This document shows positions 43,834 through 55,268 of a stretch of 64,000 bases of DNA, one piece after another (positions within the stretch are counted from its first letter, which is position 1; each line of letters starts with the position of its first letter). The notes below the pieces were generated by a model. That model was given only the letters and a program-made list of their open reading frames with translations, was not told the origin of the DNA and ran no database searches. This DNA comes from Stagonosporopsis chrysanthemi (taxonomy: Eukaryota; Ascomycota; Dothideomycetes; Pleosporales; Didymellaceae): the NCBI GenBank assembly GCA_022560025.1, contig JAFISE010000003.1, positions 65,262 through 129,261 on the forward strand, in the 5' to 3' direction. Position numbers and translations under genes: made by a program.

Positions 43834-45534
43834 CTAAACCTTCCCAAACACCCTCTCCAACAAATCATGCGCAAACAGCTCAGTTCCAGGGCTCTTCGTA
43901 CACCAGCTGACCTTGTTTCCTCTCCTGCTGTCTCCCCACCAACCCGCATCACCCACGACCTCCTCGTCAAGCTCGGTAGTTCTCTCCGTTACGGGCCTGC
44001 CCCTACGATCGACAATGCAGCATCCCCTCGTCCATTGTCCAGCAGTCTCTACTCTCACGTCCTCGGTCTTGAACTGCCAGCCTGGATGCGAGGCTGAAAG
44101 AGCGTACCATATACATAGAGGGTCGTGCAGTTGCAGGCCGAGTTTCGATGCGTCTTGGTTGGGGTTCAGGGAGAGGAGCTTTTTGAAGGTTGTCAGGAGG
44201 AAGAGTGTAGACCAGTCTGCGAGAGGGGAGTTGACTAGAGACTCCGAGGCAGTATGTTTGACATAAAGTGACTGGGGAAGCATGTGCTGTTCTGTCGTGT
44301 CTGAGCTCTGTTAGTTTATCGTTGACAATGCTCAAGTGCAAGGTGAAATGCGTACCAAGTGGGAACAGCTTCAACTTCAGTGGCCGTGAGAGCTTCTCAG
44401 GGTATGGTGGCAGCTGACCCTTACCGCTAAGTGTCGGTGGCATAGTCGTTCGAGGGTTACGATTTGTCAGTGCAAAGACACGAGCACTAGCTACGCTGTC
44501 TGCATACGTGTTGAACTCCGCTCCTGGTGTCATCTGGATTTTTTCTCTTAGCTCTCTGCGCAGTGTGGTATTAGGCTCTTTGATAAGCCCAAAGTTCGGA
44601 ACATATGTTTATGACTTCTCGTTAGTACAAGCGCGCCAGAAGCAGAAGCTACGATAGCAGCTTCAGGACCACGTGGAGGGTAACTTTCAAAGAAACTCAA
44701 GAAGAAACTTACATTACCGGGTGCTTCAATTGCGCCACCCATGACAACAACCTCCTTCACCCTCAGAAAAGTCTCAGGATCTTGAGCCGCGGCCAGAGCC
44801 AGATTCGTCAGAGGTCCAACCGCCACAATGGTGATGGTGTCCGGCTCGTTATCCCTCAGCAGCTCAAGCATCTGCTCATGAGCCGGTTTTAGCGACGGCT
44901 CAAATAGCGAGTGCTCGTCCTTCACAGCCTGCAGCTCAGCCGCATCCTCAGGCGACAAGTTGTCGGGAGCAGGTTTGAAAAGAGACTTCCATGTCTCGGC
45001 CGGAGACAAATGGGGGTGGCTGTTGTGAATGCCACCGAGGCCGTCAATACCGTGGAAGAAATCCGCGACCATCATGTGCTCTGCCAAAGGTTCGGTAGCG
45101 CCCACGGCAACGATTGGCTTCCGCACATCCAAGGACTCAAAACCTTTGGGTCGACCTTGGCTCTCCCTCCATGCTCTTTCTTTTCCAATGTAGTGGAACA
45201 GCGTGACAACGTTTCTCAGACAGCTGTCGAGCAGTCAGCACATCTACTGTTGTCTGTAATAGCGCTCAATCTAGGCCTGATGTTGCTTATCGGCGCTAGA
45301 CAGCTCAAAGGCAGAGCAGAGTGCACGCGCACCTTTGAACATCGACATTTCCAAACGTCAAACTTAACATGAGAATATCCAACTCCTCAGGCTTCGCCGA
45401 AAATGCGAGAAGCATAGCAATGACATCGTCAACGCCCTACTTCGCTATCAGTTCAAAGTTCTCAGGTCTCACTCTAGCTACCCCGCCAAGATACTCACAG
45501 GATCCGTGTCTATGATGATCTTGTTTGGTGCCAT
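43834..45534 (-). CDS. Inosine-uridine preferring nucleoside hydrolase
   Basis: Five exons, 45534-45499, 45436-45333, 45223-44713, 44533-44356 and 44291-43834, with introns of 62, 109, 179 and 64 bp, give 428 residues. The first intron splits the catalytic calcium site: IIIDTDP-GVDDVIAMLLAF. Later joins give NVDVQ-SCLRNVVTLFHYIG, EAPGN-MTPGAEFNTYADSVA and KLFPL-EQHMLPQ. ITIVAVGPLTNLALAA and VVVMGGAIEAPGN are standard motifs of the family, followed by AEFNxYADxxA. The enzyme cleaves nucleosides to ribose and base in purine/pyrimidine salvage. There is no signal peptide, so it is probably cytosolic. The 179 bp intron is unusually long and its acceptor (CCAG before 44533) is chosen for homology, so that join is the least certain. 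Confidence 0.9.
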
Positions 45535-46131
45535 TTTGTCTACCGTCTATATGGAAAGAACTGAAAAGGGAATGTCGTGATTGTTGTGCAGGGGAAAGCT
45601 GCAGGTCGTAGATTATACTAAGGCACGTGGATGGCTACTATCGGGGACGGATTAGCTAATAAGTCGGAGGTTGACTCAAGATCCATCCGCGTGAGGCAGG
45701 TGAACGCCGCAGGGTGGCGATCTCCGCACTGTGGAGCTGCTGACGCCCCGAGGTAACAGCCCCACGAGAAGCCCCACGAGAAATGTGTCCACAACGCAGT
45801 CGGCTTTCCTCAATTACCGAGCAGGCTACGAGTACATCTGAAAGTTGTTCATGTTGACATCATGCTGCAAATCGAGCACGACGATCCAGAGTCGCGCGTG
45901 CCCTTTCAATTGCTAATCAAACGCTACGCCATATTCATAATCTACATGTTCCAAAGTCCTATAGACTTCTCAAGCGCTCAATGCTTTTGACCATAATTCC
46001 CTCCAATGTTTGGCTCGTGAGCGTTGAAACATCCTGGTTTGCGTCGTTGTACTAAGCTTAATATAGTGCATAGCCTGGCCTGCGGCCGAATGCTGAGATG
46101 TGAAGATATTGTGTGCCAAAGGCGAGATCGT
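45535..46131. other. Intergenic
   Basis: The promoter of the nucleoside hydrolase gene and the 3' flank of erv29. It contains a perfect 12 bp tandem duplication (AGCCCCACGAGA, 45758-45781). Nothing else is notable. Confidence 0.45.
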
Positions 46132-47249
46132 CTAGTAGACCTTCTTCTTCTCGTCGACAGAGAACTGTCCCGGGCCCATGTTGACAAGGAGAAGCAGACC
46201 ACCACTATTAATCATTAGTCGGGAAGGATCGCAAGGAGCATATGTGGGACGGCTTACACAATCGAGAGAATCTGGAAGAAGTCGTATTTGGCGAAGTCCT
46301 TGTGAGGGTGGTGGGGGTGCAGAGTCCACCAGTTGTTGACGTAGAGGTTGAAGATGCTGAGAATCAGCACGAGCATGATCGCGGAAAACTTGGCCTTGAA
46401 GCCAACAACAACCATGATGCAAGCAACGAGGCCGAGCAAGCTAGCCACAATTCTCCAGAAACCCCAGTCGCCGCGGAACACAAAGCCGACAAAGAGGAAG
46501 ATGAGCAGAACACGTCCAGCAAGCTGGAAGTACATCTTCTTGTCCTTTTCGTCGAGCTGGGGAAGGCCGGCCGGGGCGAACTTCTTGCGAACCCAGGAAT
46601 CGGAGAGAACCATCATGAGACCGCCCATAACTGAGAGATTGCGGAGGAAGAAGTTCAAGTCAAAGACCAGACCGTATCCAATGCCCTGCATGACAACCAC
46701 GCTCATGAGACCAGCTACAGCATATTCAGAGTGCTTTCGTGCGATGACCATGATCGAGCATACTGTCATTGCGATAACGTTGATAATGAGAAACGCGTGG
46801 GTGAAGCCATTCCAGACTGTGGGGTCAAAAACATCAGCAATTGCTCAATAGGGCTTGCTACTTGTGTAGGATTGCGTACTCTTGCGGTAGTCGTGCAGGT
46901 ATGTAAGCTGGTCGCTCCATTGTGTCAAGATGCGCAGCGCATCCTCGAGAAAAGTAACGACGATCAAGAAGCGGCCGACAGCTGGGAGGTAACTATTCAG
47001 AGCCGTGTCAGCTCTATTGTCGAGCAGAGAGCCCCCCGCTTCTGTGCGCCGCAAGCTCCCAAAGCTCCAGAAAACTCACGGCTTGATTGGGTCGGACAGC
47101 GTGTCCAAAAAGTCTTCAATCTTGTTTGTCTGCTCTCTGAGCTGATCAAGCGGACTCGGGTCGTTCGTGGTGCCATCGTTCCGTCCCGCGTTACCGAAGG
47201 GGCTCTGGTTTCCCAGGTGGTAGCCCGCTGTGCCCCGTATTTGCGCCAT
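46132..47249 (-). CDS. erv29: Erv29/SURF4 family ER cargo receptor
   Basis: Four exons, 47249-47080, 46992-46880, 46816-46258 and 46204-46132, with introns of 87, 63 and 53 bp, give 304 residues, the usual size. Joins restore SDPIKP-YLPAVGRFLIVVTFLEDALR, HDYRK-IWNGFTHAFLIINV and ILSIV-GGLLLLVNMGPGQFSVDEKKK. Several membrane helices are obvious. The C terminus ends KKVY, fitting the KKxx dilysine signal for COPI retrieval to the ER. The protein packs soluble secretory cargo into COPII vesicles. ATGs upstream of 47249 exist in frame, but the product beginning MAQIRGTAGYHLGNQSPFG matches the family start. Confidence 0.95.
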
Positions 47250-48370
47250 TGCTGCGGTCGAAAGCAAGAGAGAGGAGCAGGTTGGAAAGGTAAGGAGTGG
47301 CGCTCGGTGGGCGGACTTGGATGTCGTGAAGCTCTTCCGTGAGAGGACAGGTGTTGTTGCCAAGAGCGCACTAGTACTCACACCCTAGATCTGCACCGAG
47401 AAGCTTTGGTGAGACAATCCTTTGTATGTAAGTTGTAATTCTAGAGCCGGGCCTTAGCCGCACGTCCTTCAATTGCGGAACTTCATAGATAATACGCAGT
47501 TTTGGAAACGTGTGCCGTTGTGCCTGCTGAAACGCGTTCTGATGCTACTTCGTACCTTCCGAGGTTTACCGTATTTGAAGCTCAAGAATGAAGATGTCTG
47601 CCACAAACCAGAAATGACCACTTGCTTGAAGAAGCTTCCACTAAGAACATGTCCACTGTCGCTTCCGCTAGGCTGATTGTGCATATCCGACTGCGTCAGA
47701 AGGTCGGTGATGTCAGCTTGGTAAGGAGCTTCTGATGAAGTACAGTAACCCGAATGCACAGATGTCATCATCACTGCATTTTTTCAGCTGCAACTTGCAG
47801 CTGGAAGGTATCCAGGTGATGCTTCGTTACTAGAGCACGTTGTAGTCTTGTACTTTAATGTTCCACACAGCGTGTGCCCATCTGCTGCGTAAGCCCAGTT
47901 CTGTCGTAGGTGGAGATACTGATGATTTGCAACCAATTTCTAGTAACATGTAAGATTTCAAGATCACAGCAACAAGAGCAAGACTAAGTACGTTGATGAT
48001 TGAATTTCATTGATCGCCAATTTGCTATGCGCGATTTGGCAATCTTAGATTGAACGAGAAGGAAAGTACATGATGAGACGAAGCCAGTAGCCTATCGCTG
48101 CAGGTATCGAAATGAACCGAGACTCCAAAGCCACTTTTCGTGCCATTGAGGCGACCGAAACTTACTGATAATCTCACAGATGCTTTACAAAATGCGTGAC
48201 CTCCCCAGAGACGTGCACCCGCGCTCAATGTAGTGCATGAACCTGTCGTCATGAGATAGTACAGAGGTATCACCCTCTAATAGCGGTAATAGCCGCGCAC
48301 GCAGGGAAGTAGAACGTCTAGTTCTTCCGATCAGCTCAAAGGGCCGCACATTGCGGTCGAAAGCTGACGC
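47250..48370. other. Intergenic
   Basis: The promoter of erv29 and the 3' flank of the next leftward gene. Short frames near 47469-47774 and 48025-48273 have no domain. I see no gene or repeat. Confidence 0.4.
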
Positions 48371-49450
48371 TCACATGACAGGCCAGTCGGAGTCCTTCTC
48401 AGTGGTTGTGAAGGGCTCAGAAAGGATGCCGTAGCGAGAGCTGGAAATAGGCGCGCGGTTCTCTGCCTTCTTGACCTGAGATGCTTGAGCAGACTTGAAG
48501 GGCTGCACGGGGGTAGCGCTGGTGGTGTTGCTCTCTTCAGCGACCTGAACAGCCTTCTGCTTCTTGCCCCCCTTGGGGATAGTGGTCCAGGCGGAGTCGT
48601 CCTCCATAGCCAAGCGCAACTGCTCCTCCTCAGAAGGCAAGCCATTGTAGCTGCCGCTGTTCGAGGCGGTATCGGGGGTGTTCTGGGTGCCGTTCGTGGC
48701 GCTGGAGCTAGTGGTGGAGGCGACGTCGAAGGTGTCGAGGAGCTGGCCGGTAGGAGCGGAGGGCGCTTGAACGGCGCCGCCAGAGGACTGAGCGGACCAC
48801 GGGTTGTTGGAAGGCAACTTGGCTGGAACACCGTTCTTCGCGGGCTCACCACGAGCCTCCCGAGCAGTGCGGCGTTGGTTCTCGAGAAGAATCTGTCGCG
48901 CCTTCTCATCTTCTTCACGCTGGGCCTTCTCAGCCTCCTTCTTCTGACGGTTCTGGCGCTGCTTCTTAGTCTCCTGAGGAGCTTCAACCTTCTGGCTCTT
49001 AGCCTTCGGGGCTTTCGCAGGCTTATCAGAGGCCTTGATGCTCAAGACATTGGCGGCGGAGCCGGAAGAAGGGAGCATATCAGAGACATCTTTGCCGCTT
49101 GGAGCTTTTGGTGCGGTGCGAGCAGGCGAGGCTGCGGAGGATGAGTCACTGGCATCGGCACCAGCGGCGGTGGCGGCATCGAACTCGGCCTTGACCTTGT
49201 TGCCTGCCTCCTGAACAGCCTCCTGAATCGACTTCTTGCGAGGAGCCTTGGCCTTGGTCGGCTTCTTGGCCTGCTTCGCAGCCGACTTTTGTTTGTTTTC
49301 TGAATCGCTCCAGTTTACTGGCTTGGAGTTGGTGGTAGCCGTGGGAGCCGTAGAGCGCCCTCTGGCATCAGCGTTGAGCTTCGGGGCGTAGTAGAAGTAG
49401 CCTGCGGCCAGAATGGCCAAGAAAGTGGCCCAGCTCATCCACGACTGCAT
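48371..49450 (-). CDS. Single-pass membrane protein with Lys/Glu coiled-coil region
   Basis: An intronless frame of 359 residues. The N terminus has one membrane anchor (about residues 5-22, WATFLAILAAGYFYYAP). A Lys/Ala-rich stretch follows, then a charged helical segment (about 160-205, KKQRQNRQKKEAEKAQREED) likely to form a coiled coil. Later come NNPWSAQSSGG and a conserved-looking block, EEEQLRLAMEDDSAWTTIPKGGKK. The last 40 residues again look structured (SSRYGILSEPF). The architecture suggests an N-terminally anchored ER or nuclear-envelope protein facing the cytosol. I do not recognise a named family. It should not be confused with the 219-codon antisense frame lying across it. Confidence 0.75.
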   Translation of the reverse strand: MQSWMSWATFLAILAAGYFYYAPKLNADARGRSTAPTATTNSKPVNWSDSENKQKSAAKQAKKPTKAKAPRKKSIQEAVQEAGNKVKAEFDAATAAGADASDSSSAASPARTAPKAPSGKDVSDMLPSSGSAANVLSIKASDKPAKAPKAKSQKVEAPQETKKQRQNRQKKEAEKAQREEDEKARQILLENQRRTAREARGEPAKNGVPAKLPSNNPWSAQSSGGAVQAPSAPTGQLLDTFDVASTTSSSATNGTQNTPDTASNSGSYNGLPSEEEQLRLAMEDDSAWTTIPKGGKKQKAVQVAEESNTTSATPVQPFKSAQASQVKKAENRAPISSSRYGILSEPFTTTEKDSDWPVM

Positions 49451-50845
49451 CTTGTTGAAAATATGCGATCAGGCGCGTGTTTCAGGGTTCGAGAAAGCTA
49501 CCTCCGATGCAGGTCAAAGTGACGACTAAGGCGCACTCGAGCTGCAGCAAAGGCGCGGATGTGTTTAGACCGTTCGAGGAGGGAGCTTGGACAGCCCTTA
49601 TGTAAGGCAGACGGCTCTGGGTTATCGGTGAGGGAGCGCTCAGTTGATGATGTTGTGGCGAGCACCTCGTTGGTTGCACAGCCCACAAGCGCAGCGTCGG
49701 CGGGAAAGGGATTGGCAAGGTGGCCGTCTACTTTGGGAAGTTGCTGCTTCGAGTAGTAGGAGAAGCTGAAAGTAAAAGAAGATGCCGGACGTGGATTGTG
49801 TTCGATGCCAGATAGGCGCTGCGAACAGAGGGCAAGGTGTGGGGTGAGAGAGAACGATGTTGTGGAGGAAGGAGCTCGCAGATGATGTTGAGTGTGGTGC
49901 TTGCCCGTTTGGTATGGCGCTATTTGCGGAGAGGGTTCACGAGCTGGTCACCCTTGGTAGCTTAATCATACTTTGGCGAGCCCAGAAATTTGCTGTAAAC
50001 GGCATACGTGGCTCGTTCAGTCTAAAGGTACATCTAACAAAGCAATTGTCTGTTGCTTTTGCATTTCTGCTGCTGCAGCAGCTATTTGTCCTGCTGGAGC
50101 ATCTCAGGGACCTCCGCGCACGGTGGCGAAAAGAAAGGCCACCTTGCGGTACCGTGTCACCGCCGGCACCTGAGCTCGTTCACCGCGCGCACTGACTGCC
50201 TCACCGATACGGTTGGTTGACACGACTACCTCCGTACTCGCTCGCCTCGTATCACCTTACACAGTAGCTTGCCAAAACAGAGAGAGCAAGTTGCTTCAGC
50301 TTCTTCTGGCATCATGGACTACATATGAATGTTTCGCAAGTCATCATATGTTCTGGTGATACCATTCTCTTACGAAATAGTACTCTCCCAAAGGTTACAC
50401 AAGGTCTCAAGGAAGTCATGGTCAAGTTCGACAAGCCTTGGCTTTCCTGGCGCTCTCCCTTTCCCGCCAACCGCTCACGGCTGTTCTCCGGCCAATGGGC
50501 CCTATCGAACACATGTCGTACCATTTAGGACGACAAGGGAGAATCGAAGGGCGTGCACACTGCATCCACGGCTTTGCGTGCCTCCAGCCAATGAAGGTGT
50601 TATGAATGCCTTTGACTGTCACGATCATCCAGCCACAGCCGACCGCTATCTTCCCGAGTACGAGGAATAACGCTATTCGATACCATGAACATACTAATAT
50701 TCTGATAACGAAGGATATCTCAATTAATGTAGCAGAGGCAGTAAACCCAGCATAGCCATGAATTCGTGAACGGCCAAAGCAAAGACGCCTGCAAATGCAT
50801 CACCCGCCTAAACGCCAAAAAACTTGACCTTTCAAAGAAACCTCT
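49451..50845. other. Intergenic
   Basis: About 1.4 kb between two leftward genes. Plus-strand frames (49857-50195, 50329-50670) show no domain or frame preference. No gene is called. Confidence 0.4.
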
Positions 50846-51739
50846 TCAGCACCTCCTCTTCAACATCAGCAGCCCTTCCCCAGCATCATCCTCCGCTTTC
50901 CTCTTTCCCTTCGGACTCCCCTCACTGCCAAAACTCCCACTCCTCGACATCGGTGGCGTGACCTGGCCAATACCCGCCAACCCGGCCTGGCTCTGATACA
51001 GATTTTGATGGCACTGCGCCAACCCCGGGACGCCCCCTCGCCTCTCCAAGCTATGCTGCAGGTTCATCTGCGCCTGTTTCTGCGCCTGTGCTTGCGCGAG
51101 GCCCTGCGCGAGTTTCTGCTGCTGCAGCGTCTGGGTCTGCTGTTGCTGCTGCTGCGCCTGCACTGCTGCATTGCGCTGCGCGATCTGCATCTGGCGCGCA
51201 ATATCGCCCAGCCCTGGGCCGACGATGTTACGGTCGCCGATGATGGTTGCGCCGCAATTGATGGTGATGTTGACGTTGAGGGTGCTCTTCTTCTTCCCTC
51301 CTTCTGTGCGCGTCGAGCTCAGGCTCGTGACTGGGGCTTGTGGCGGCGATGTAGGAGGTGTCGTTGCTACGGGGTCTGAAGGTGTTGGTTCACCGGACAG
51401 TATGGTGGCGACAAGATTCGCTATCCGCGCGCTGTCCATTTGCGCTATAGAGATGATGTTTCCGTTTCCCCGGATCTGTGTCGCTGCATTGATGGTGATT
51501 TCTGGGGTGTCGTCTTCGCCATCTTCTCTCTCCTCTTCCGCCTCGGGATCGTAAGGTGAGGACATGTTGGGTGTGCGTGCTTCCGGATCGACAACCATAT
51601 GGTATGCGGGGGGTGCTGGCATATCACTGTGCTGCTCAGATTGATCTTGATTGGTACTCGAATGTGCTGGATTTGTATACGAGGATAGGATAGCTTGTAA
51701 TTTTGCGTTCTGCAAGGCGGAATTCCTCCATGGATCCAT
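50846..51739 (-). CDS. Uncharacterised polyQ protein with duplicated beta-type motif
   Basis: A single-exon frame of 297 residues from an ATG in strong context (CATCATGGATCC). A start 11 codons upstream is possible. Residues about 80-110 read EITINAATQIRGNGNIIS followed by a helical segment (SARIANLVATILSG). Residues about 165-190 repeat the theme with VNITINCGATIIGDRNIVGPG. The two blocks align as I-T-I-N-x(2)-A/T-x-I-x-G-x(1-2)-N-I. Between them lies a Pro/Thr/Ser linker, and after them a Gln-rich region (QQQQQQTQTLQQQ) and a basic C terminus (KGKRKAED ... LKRRC) that could be a nuclear signal. I do not know a named family for it. The gene is probably real, given the internal repeat and composition. 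Confidence 0.75.
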   Translation of the reverse strand: MDPWRNSALQNAKLQAILSSYTNPAHSSTNQDQSEQHSDMPAPPAYHMVVDPEARTPNMSSPYDPEAEEEREDGEDDTPEITINAATQIRGNGNIISIAQMDSARIANLVATILSGEPTPSDPVATTPPTSPPQAPVTSLSSTRTEGGKKKSTLNVNITINCGATIIGDRNIVGPGLGDIARQMQIAQRNAAVQAQQQQQQTQTLQQQKLAQGLAQAQAQKQAQMNLQHSLERRGGVPGLAQCHQNLYQSQAGLAGIGQVTPPMSRSGSFGSEGSPKGKRKAEDDAGEGLLMLKRRC

Positions 51740-53394
51740 GATGAGATATAAGGCTGGCGACTGCGCTGTCAATCAGGTGCCTGGCAAGCTGTGGGGTATC
51801 GTGATGATGAGGAGTGGCGTGATGGTGGGTTGAGCGGCGGCTCGCCCTCCTCTGCGCTGGTAACACAAACAAGTGACCACGAAAACTGGATGAGACTTCA
51901 ACCGGGACGTTTTCGGTATCTGCAGCAATATGCTTCAGGTGGACTGACTCGCTACGTATGGAGCCTGGGTTTCTGCGAGCAACGGCTGCGTCCGGATGGC
52001 CTAATGATATCTGACAACAATCGAATGTTCGGCGGCAGTTGACTGACGGCGGGCAAGGAATGCTGCGAACACACCATCAGCATGCCACTTATCAACATAT
52101 ATTAGGAACACTTACACACTCCGTTGCAGCTGAAAACAAATCACAACAGCAAATCCAGTTGGCGCAGAACAAATTCTCTCGCAATCACACTCTAGAACTC
52201 GGCGGACGCCACCACACAAATACACTGGCACTCTCACCAGCGCCACACCCGCCTGTTCCACTCACCGTTCGCTCCTTGCAGCGCTGACATTGACATCCTG
52301 AAACATGTACACAATAGCACTTTGACATGGGTGCACACATATACGGGCCGATAGTTTGCTATTGTGGACAATAAGGACAGCGGGTGCTAGTCCACTTTAG
52401 TGCTTGACTTGTTACCTTAATGCACAACCGATGACGATTGAGTGGTGCTTCAGACCGTAAGCAAGCACGCTGATGGGTCGGCATAAATCTGGGCTGCTGC
52501 GTGATTAATCGAGACTGGCGAAGTGCGATGTATTTGTTGCTGGTGAAGCTAGTGCGTTGCTATTGTTCTCTGTTATTCAGCGACCGAATGTCCCATCATC
52601 GTCGGAAAGACGTCCGTTGGATGGCTGATACTTGTGCGACGCATCATCTCTCTCGCATCCTCTCCATCACATTAGCGATGCTGTAGAAATGTCTGCTATT
52701 TGCTACTTATCCGGAGGATTTCATCAATGTGGCTAACCGAAGCACGAAAGCACTGGGTAATGCACGAATCAGGCAGGCCTAGCCTCTCGAAGTGGAGTCG
52801 TGATCGGTGCCATATTACCAGCTTATGATTTTGCAACTCTGTTGTTTCTTATTGTCCGTGAAAATCCTGGCTATTGTGCGCTCTAAAAGTCAAGGCAGCC
52901 ATGCAGCCTGTGCAATAGTAACGAGAGAGACTGAACCGCGTTGCCGATATGGCGACGTGCATTGATTGTGTCTGCCCGGCCAATCGCGACATTGCACATA
53001 AGATGCTGTCGCTGATCAGATGAGATGGCGGGATTTGTTGGTATTGTTGTTGTCGTATGGCTTTGTGCTGTGTGACCGCCAGTAAGACAACCCTTTGTAA
53101 TTAACATCAACTCGAAGTCGACCGGCGGTTCGAGCATCGAATAATGTGCAGGTATTGCTGCTTATCGAGACATTGGTTTCATCCCCCGTCCCTGAACAGC
53201 CATTGCTGTCACCCTTCCACTTCTCTCCCTCAGGTCGTGATGTCTGACAAGCATTACATCAAACAACCAGGACGCCGCGCTGGTAAATGCTACAAAGACA
53301 AACATACAAATCCGGCTCGTTACCAGTTTCATTATAGCAGGGATTTTTTGATTATGTAAACCTCCCTTCGCCAATGGACTGGCTTGAGCACACT
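51740..53394. other. Intergenic
   Basis: About 1.65 kb. It holds the promoter of the polyQ gene and the 3' flank of the SNF5-family gene. Short frames near 52039-52287 and 52883-53137 lack domains. No RNA gene or repeat array is recognised. Confidence 0.4.
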
Positions 53395-55268
53395 CTATCG
53401 CTGTGGCCGGTATTGTGGAACTTCGTGATGCGGGCGATCGTTGAAAAACAAATTCTCGGACCAAGGTGGAAGTTTTTTGTCCCGCTCATACAAGTAACCG
53501 CAATTGTGGCAAAGAGTGCGTGGGCCTCGCGGGCCGTCGCGGACAGCCCAGACAGCAGTGCCCCAGACGTAGCAGTGTGCGCAGCGCCAAGTTTGTCGCT
53601 CCCTAGAGATGTGTCAATACAGCTTAGAATCACATATGCGGTCGATGCGTACCCTTCCTGCAAGCCTCCGCCCTCCCCTCCATAACCGGACCCTGTGCCC
53701 GGTGTGTCCCGTCCAACTGGACTGAGACTTCGGAACCGCCTCTTCTTCTTGCTTCGCTCACCACGGCCCATGTTCTCTTGCTGTTCGATGTTGCTGAAGA
53801 ATTCGTTTTGCGGTGTGCCAGACATGTTGGCCGTTGAGGAGAAGCGCGCTGTTTCTCTTCGTAGCCTCCTGATTTGCCGTTCGCGATCACCCTCACGCTT
53901 CTCGATCTCTTCCTGCGAGAGCATCTCAACCTTTGGTTCCCACTCGTCACACAGATGCTCGTGGTCATATCTCCAGCCTGCACCTATTGAAGGCTCAACA
54001 GCATCATTGTCGATCTCTCCATCACCAACGAGGCCGCCGTTCTCGCAAGCTTCTTTCTTCAATCGGAGCACAGCCTCGTAGATGGCATGGGTCATGGATG
54101 ATACCCACTCGCCTGATAAGCCCAGATCAGCACATGTAATTTGTGCGAACATCTCTGCGAAGCCGGGGGGGTGGAGTAAGGACCACTCGAATTTGTCGGT
54201 GTACAGACGATTCATCAGGTTGATGTTGAGCGTGACTATACATCGATAAGTGTCGTCCGGATTGTGGAGCTCTTCAGAAGGTAGCGCCGTAGCAGAGGCT
54301 GAGATCCCGTTTGGTATGGCGGTAGGAGCAGGTGTGTTAGTACCATTGGTCTGGACTGCGCCATTTGTGACAGGTGTTGACGCGCCATTCGTAGGTAGCA
54401 ACGCTGGTGTCGAAGAGCCGTCTCGAGTCGCAGGGAGCAATGTAGGCTTGCCCGTGGTGCCCTGGAGGGACGGTGCTGCGGTCGAGTGGAAGAGTGGATG
54501 TAGAGCAACTCCCGCATACTCCTCCAATTGTTGCCGTATTTGCCCTGCAATATTGAAGATGATCTGAGGTTTGCGGTCTGTGGGTAGATCGAGCTCGTCA
54601 ACAAATTGCTTTGCAAACTGGTCAGGTGTCATGAGGGCTTCGTGTAGGTTCCAGAGAAACGAGTCTTTCAACCGGTACGCGGGAGTAACGTCTGGTTGCT
54701 TGTACGCTGGCAGCGATTCGTTGATACCGAAGTCGCGCGCATTCGATGGTGTGGGTAATGGCGCTTCTGGGCGGAATGGTTGAATGTCCATGTCGATTCG
54801 TATGGGGATCAAGGTTACAGGAAGCGCAGCCTGCACTTGTACCTGCTTCTCTGTTCTACAACAGTCAGTCTCTGTCTGCTCTCGACGGCACGCATGCACT
54901 CACAAAGTGCGCTTGGGTCTTCCCATCCAGTCTCTCCAGATGCCCTGGACTTCAACAGGTGCTACGAGCTCTTGTCCCAGTGCTGCGATTTGCGCTGTTT
55001 GGTCCAGGTTCATTGTGGCATCTCTCTGCACGCTGCGCAGGCCGGTCGCGCGCCTTGGCCGGTCGCTGTCCTCGAAGTCGTCGTCGTCGAATGCATCCTC
55101 AGCATAGCTAAGTACAGCGGTTCCGCGCTTCGTCACGCGCGGCGGAGGGAGCGTGTTCGATGGCGGTACAATTGGGGACATGAGCGAGTTGCCATGGGAG
55201 CGCAGTCGCGGCGCATAGCTCGACATGAAGGCCTGCGGCGGCGCCGTCTTTCCCGCCGTGGTGAACAT
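53395..55268 (-). CDS. SNF5/SFH1-family chromatin-remodelling subunit with C-terminal GATA-like zinc finger
   Basis: Three exons, 55268-54904, 54855-53653 and 53602-53395, with introns of 48 and 50 bp, give 591 residues. Exon 2 carries the two SNF5 repeats: LIPIRIDMDIQPFR, DSFLWNLHEALMTPDQFAKQ and FVDELDL in the first, then YRCIVTLNINLMNRLYTDKF, EWSLLHPPGFAEMFAQI and DLGLSGEWV in the second. The last intron leads into CAHCYVWGTAVWAVRDGPRG and LCHNCGYLYERDKKLPPW, a C-x2-C...C-x2-C finger of GATA type. Reading through that intron instead gives a frame without these cysteines, which favours splicing. The protein is a core subunit of SWI/SNF or RSC, acting on nucleosomes in the nucleus. I cannot decide between Snf5 and Sfh1. 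Confidence 0.92.

Noticed and set aside
48485..49144. 219-codon plus-strand frame
   Set aside because: Antisense to the single-pass membrane protein gene, Leu/Gly-rich from reversed Gln/Ala/Pro codons, no domain.
53352..53652. Unspliced C terminus for the SNF5-family protein
   Set aside because: The read-through frame lacks the zinc finger, while a canonical 50 bp intron restores one with correct Cys spacing.
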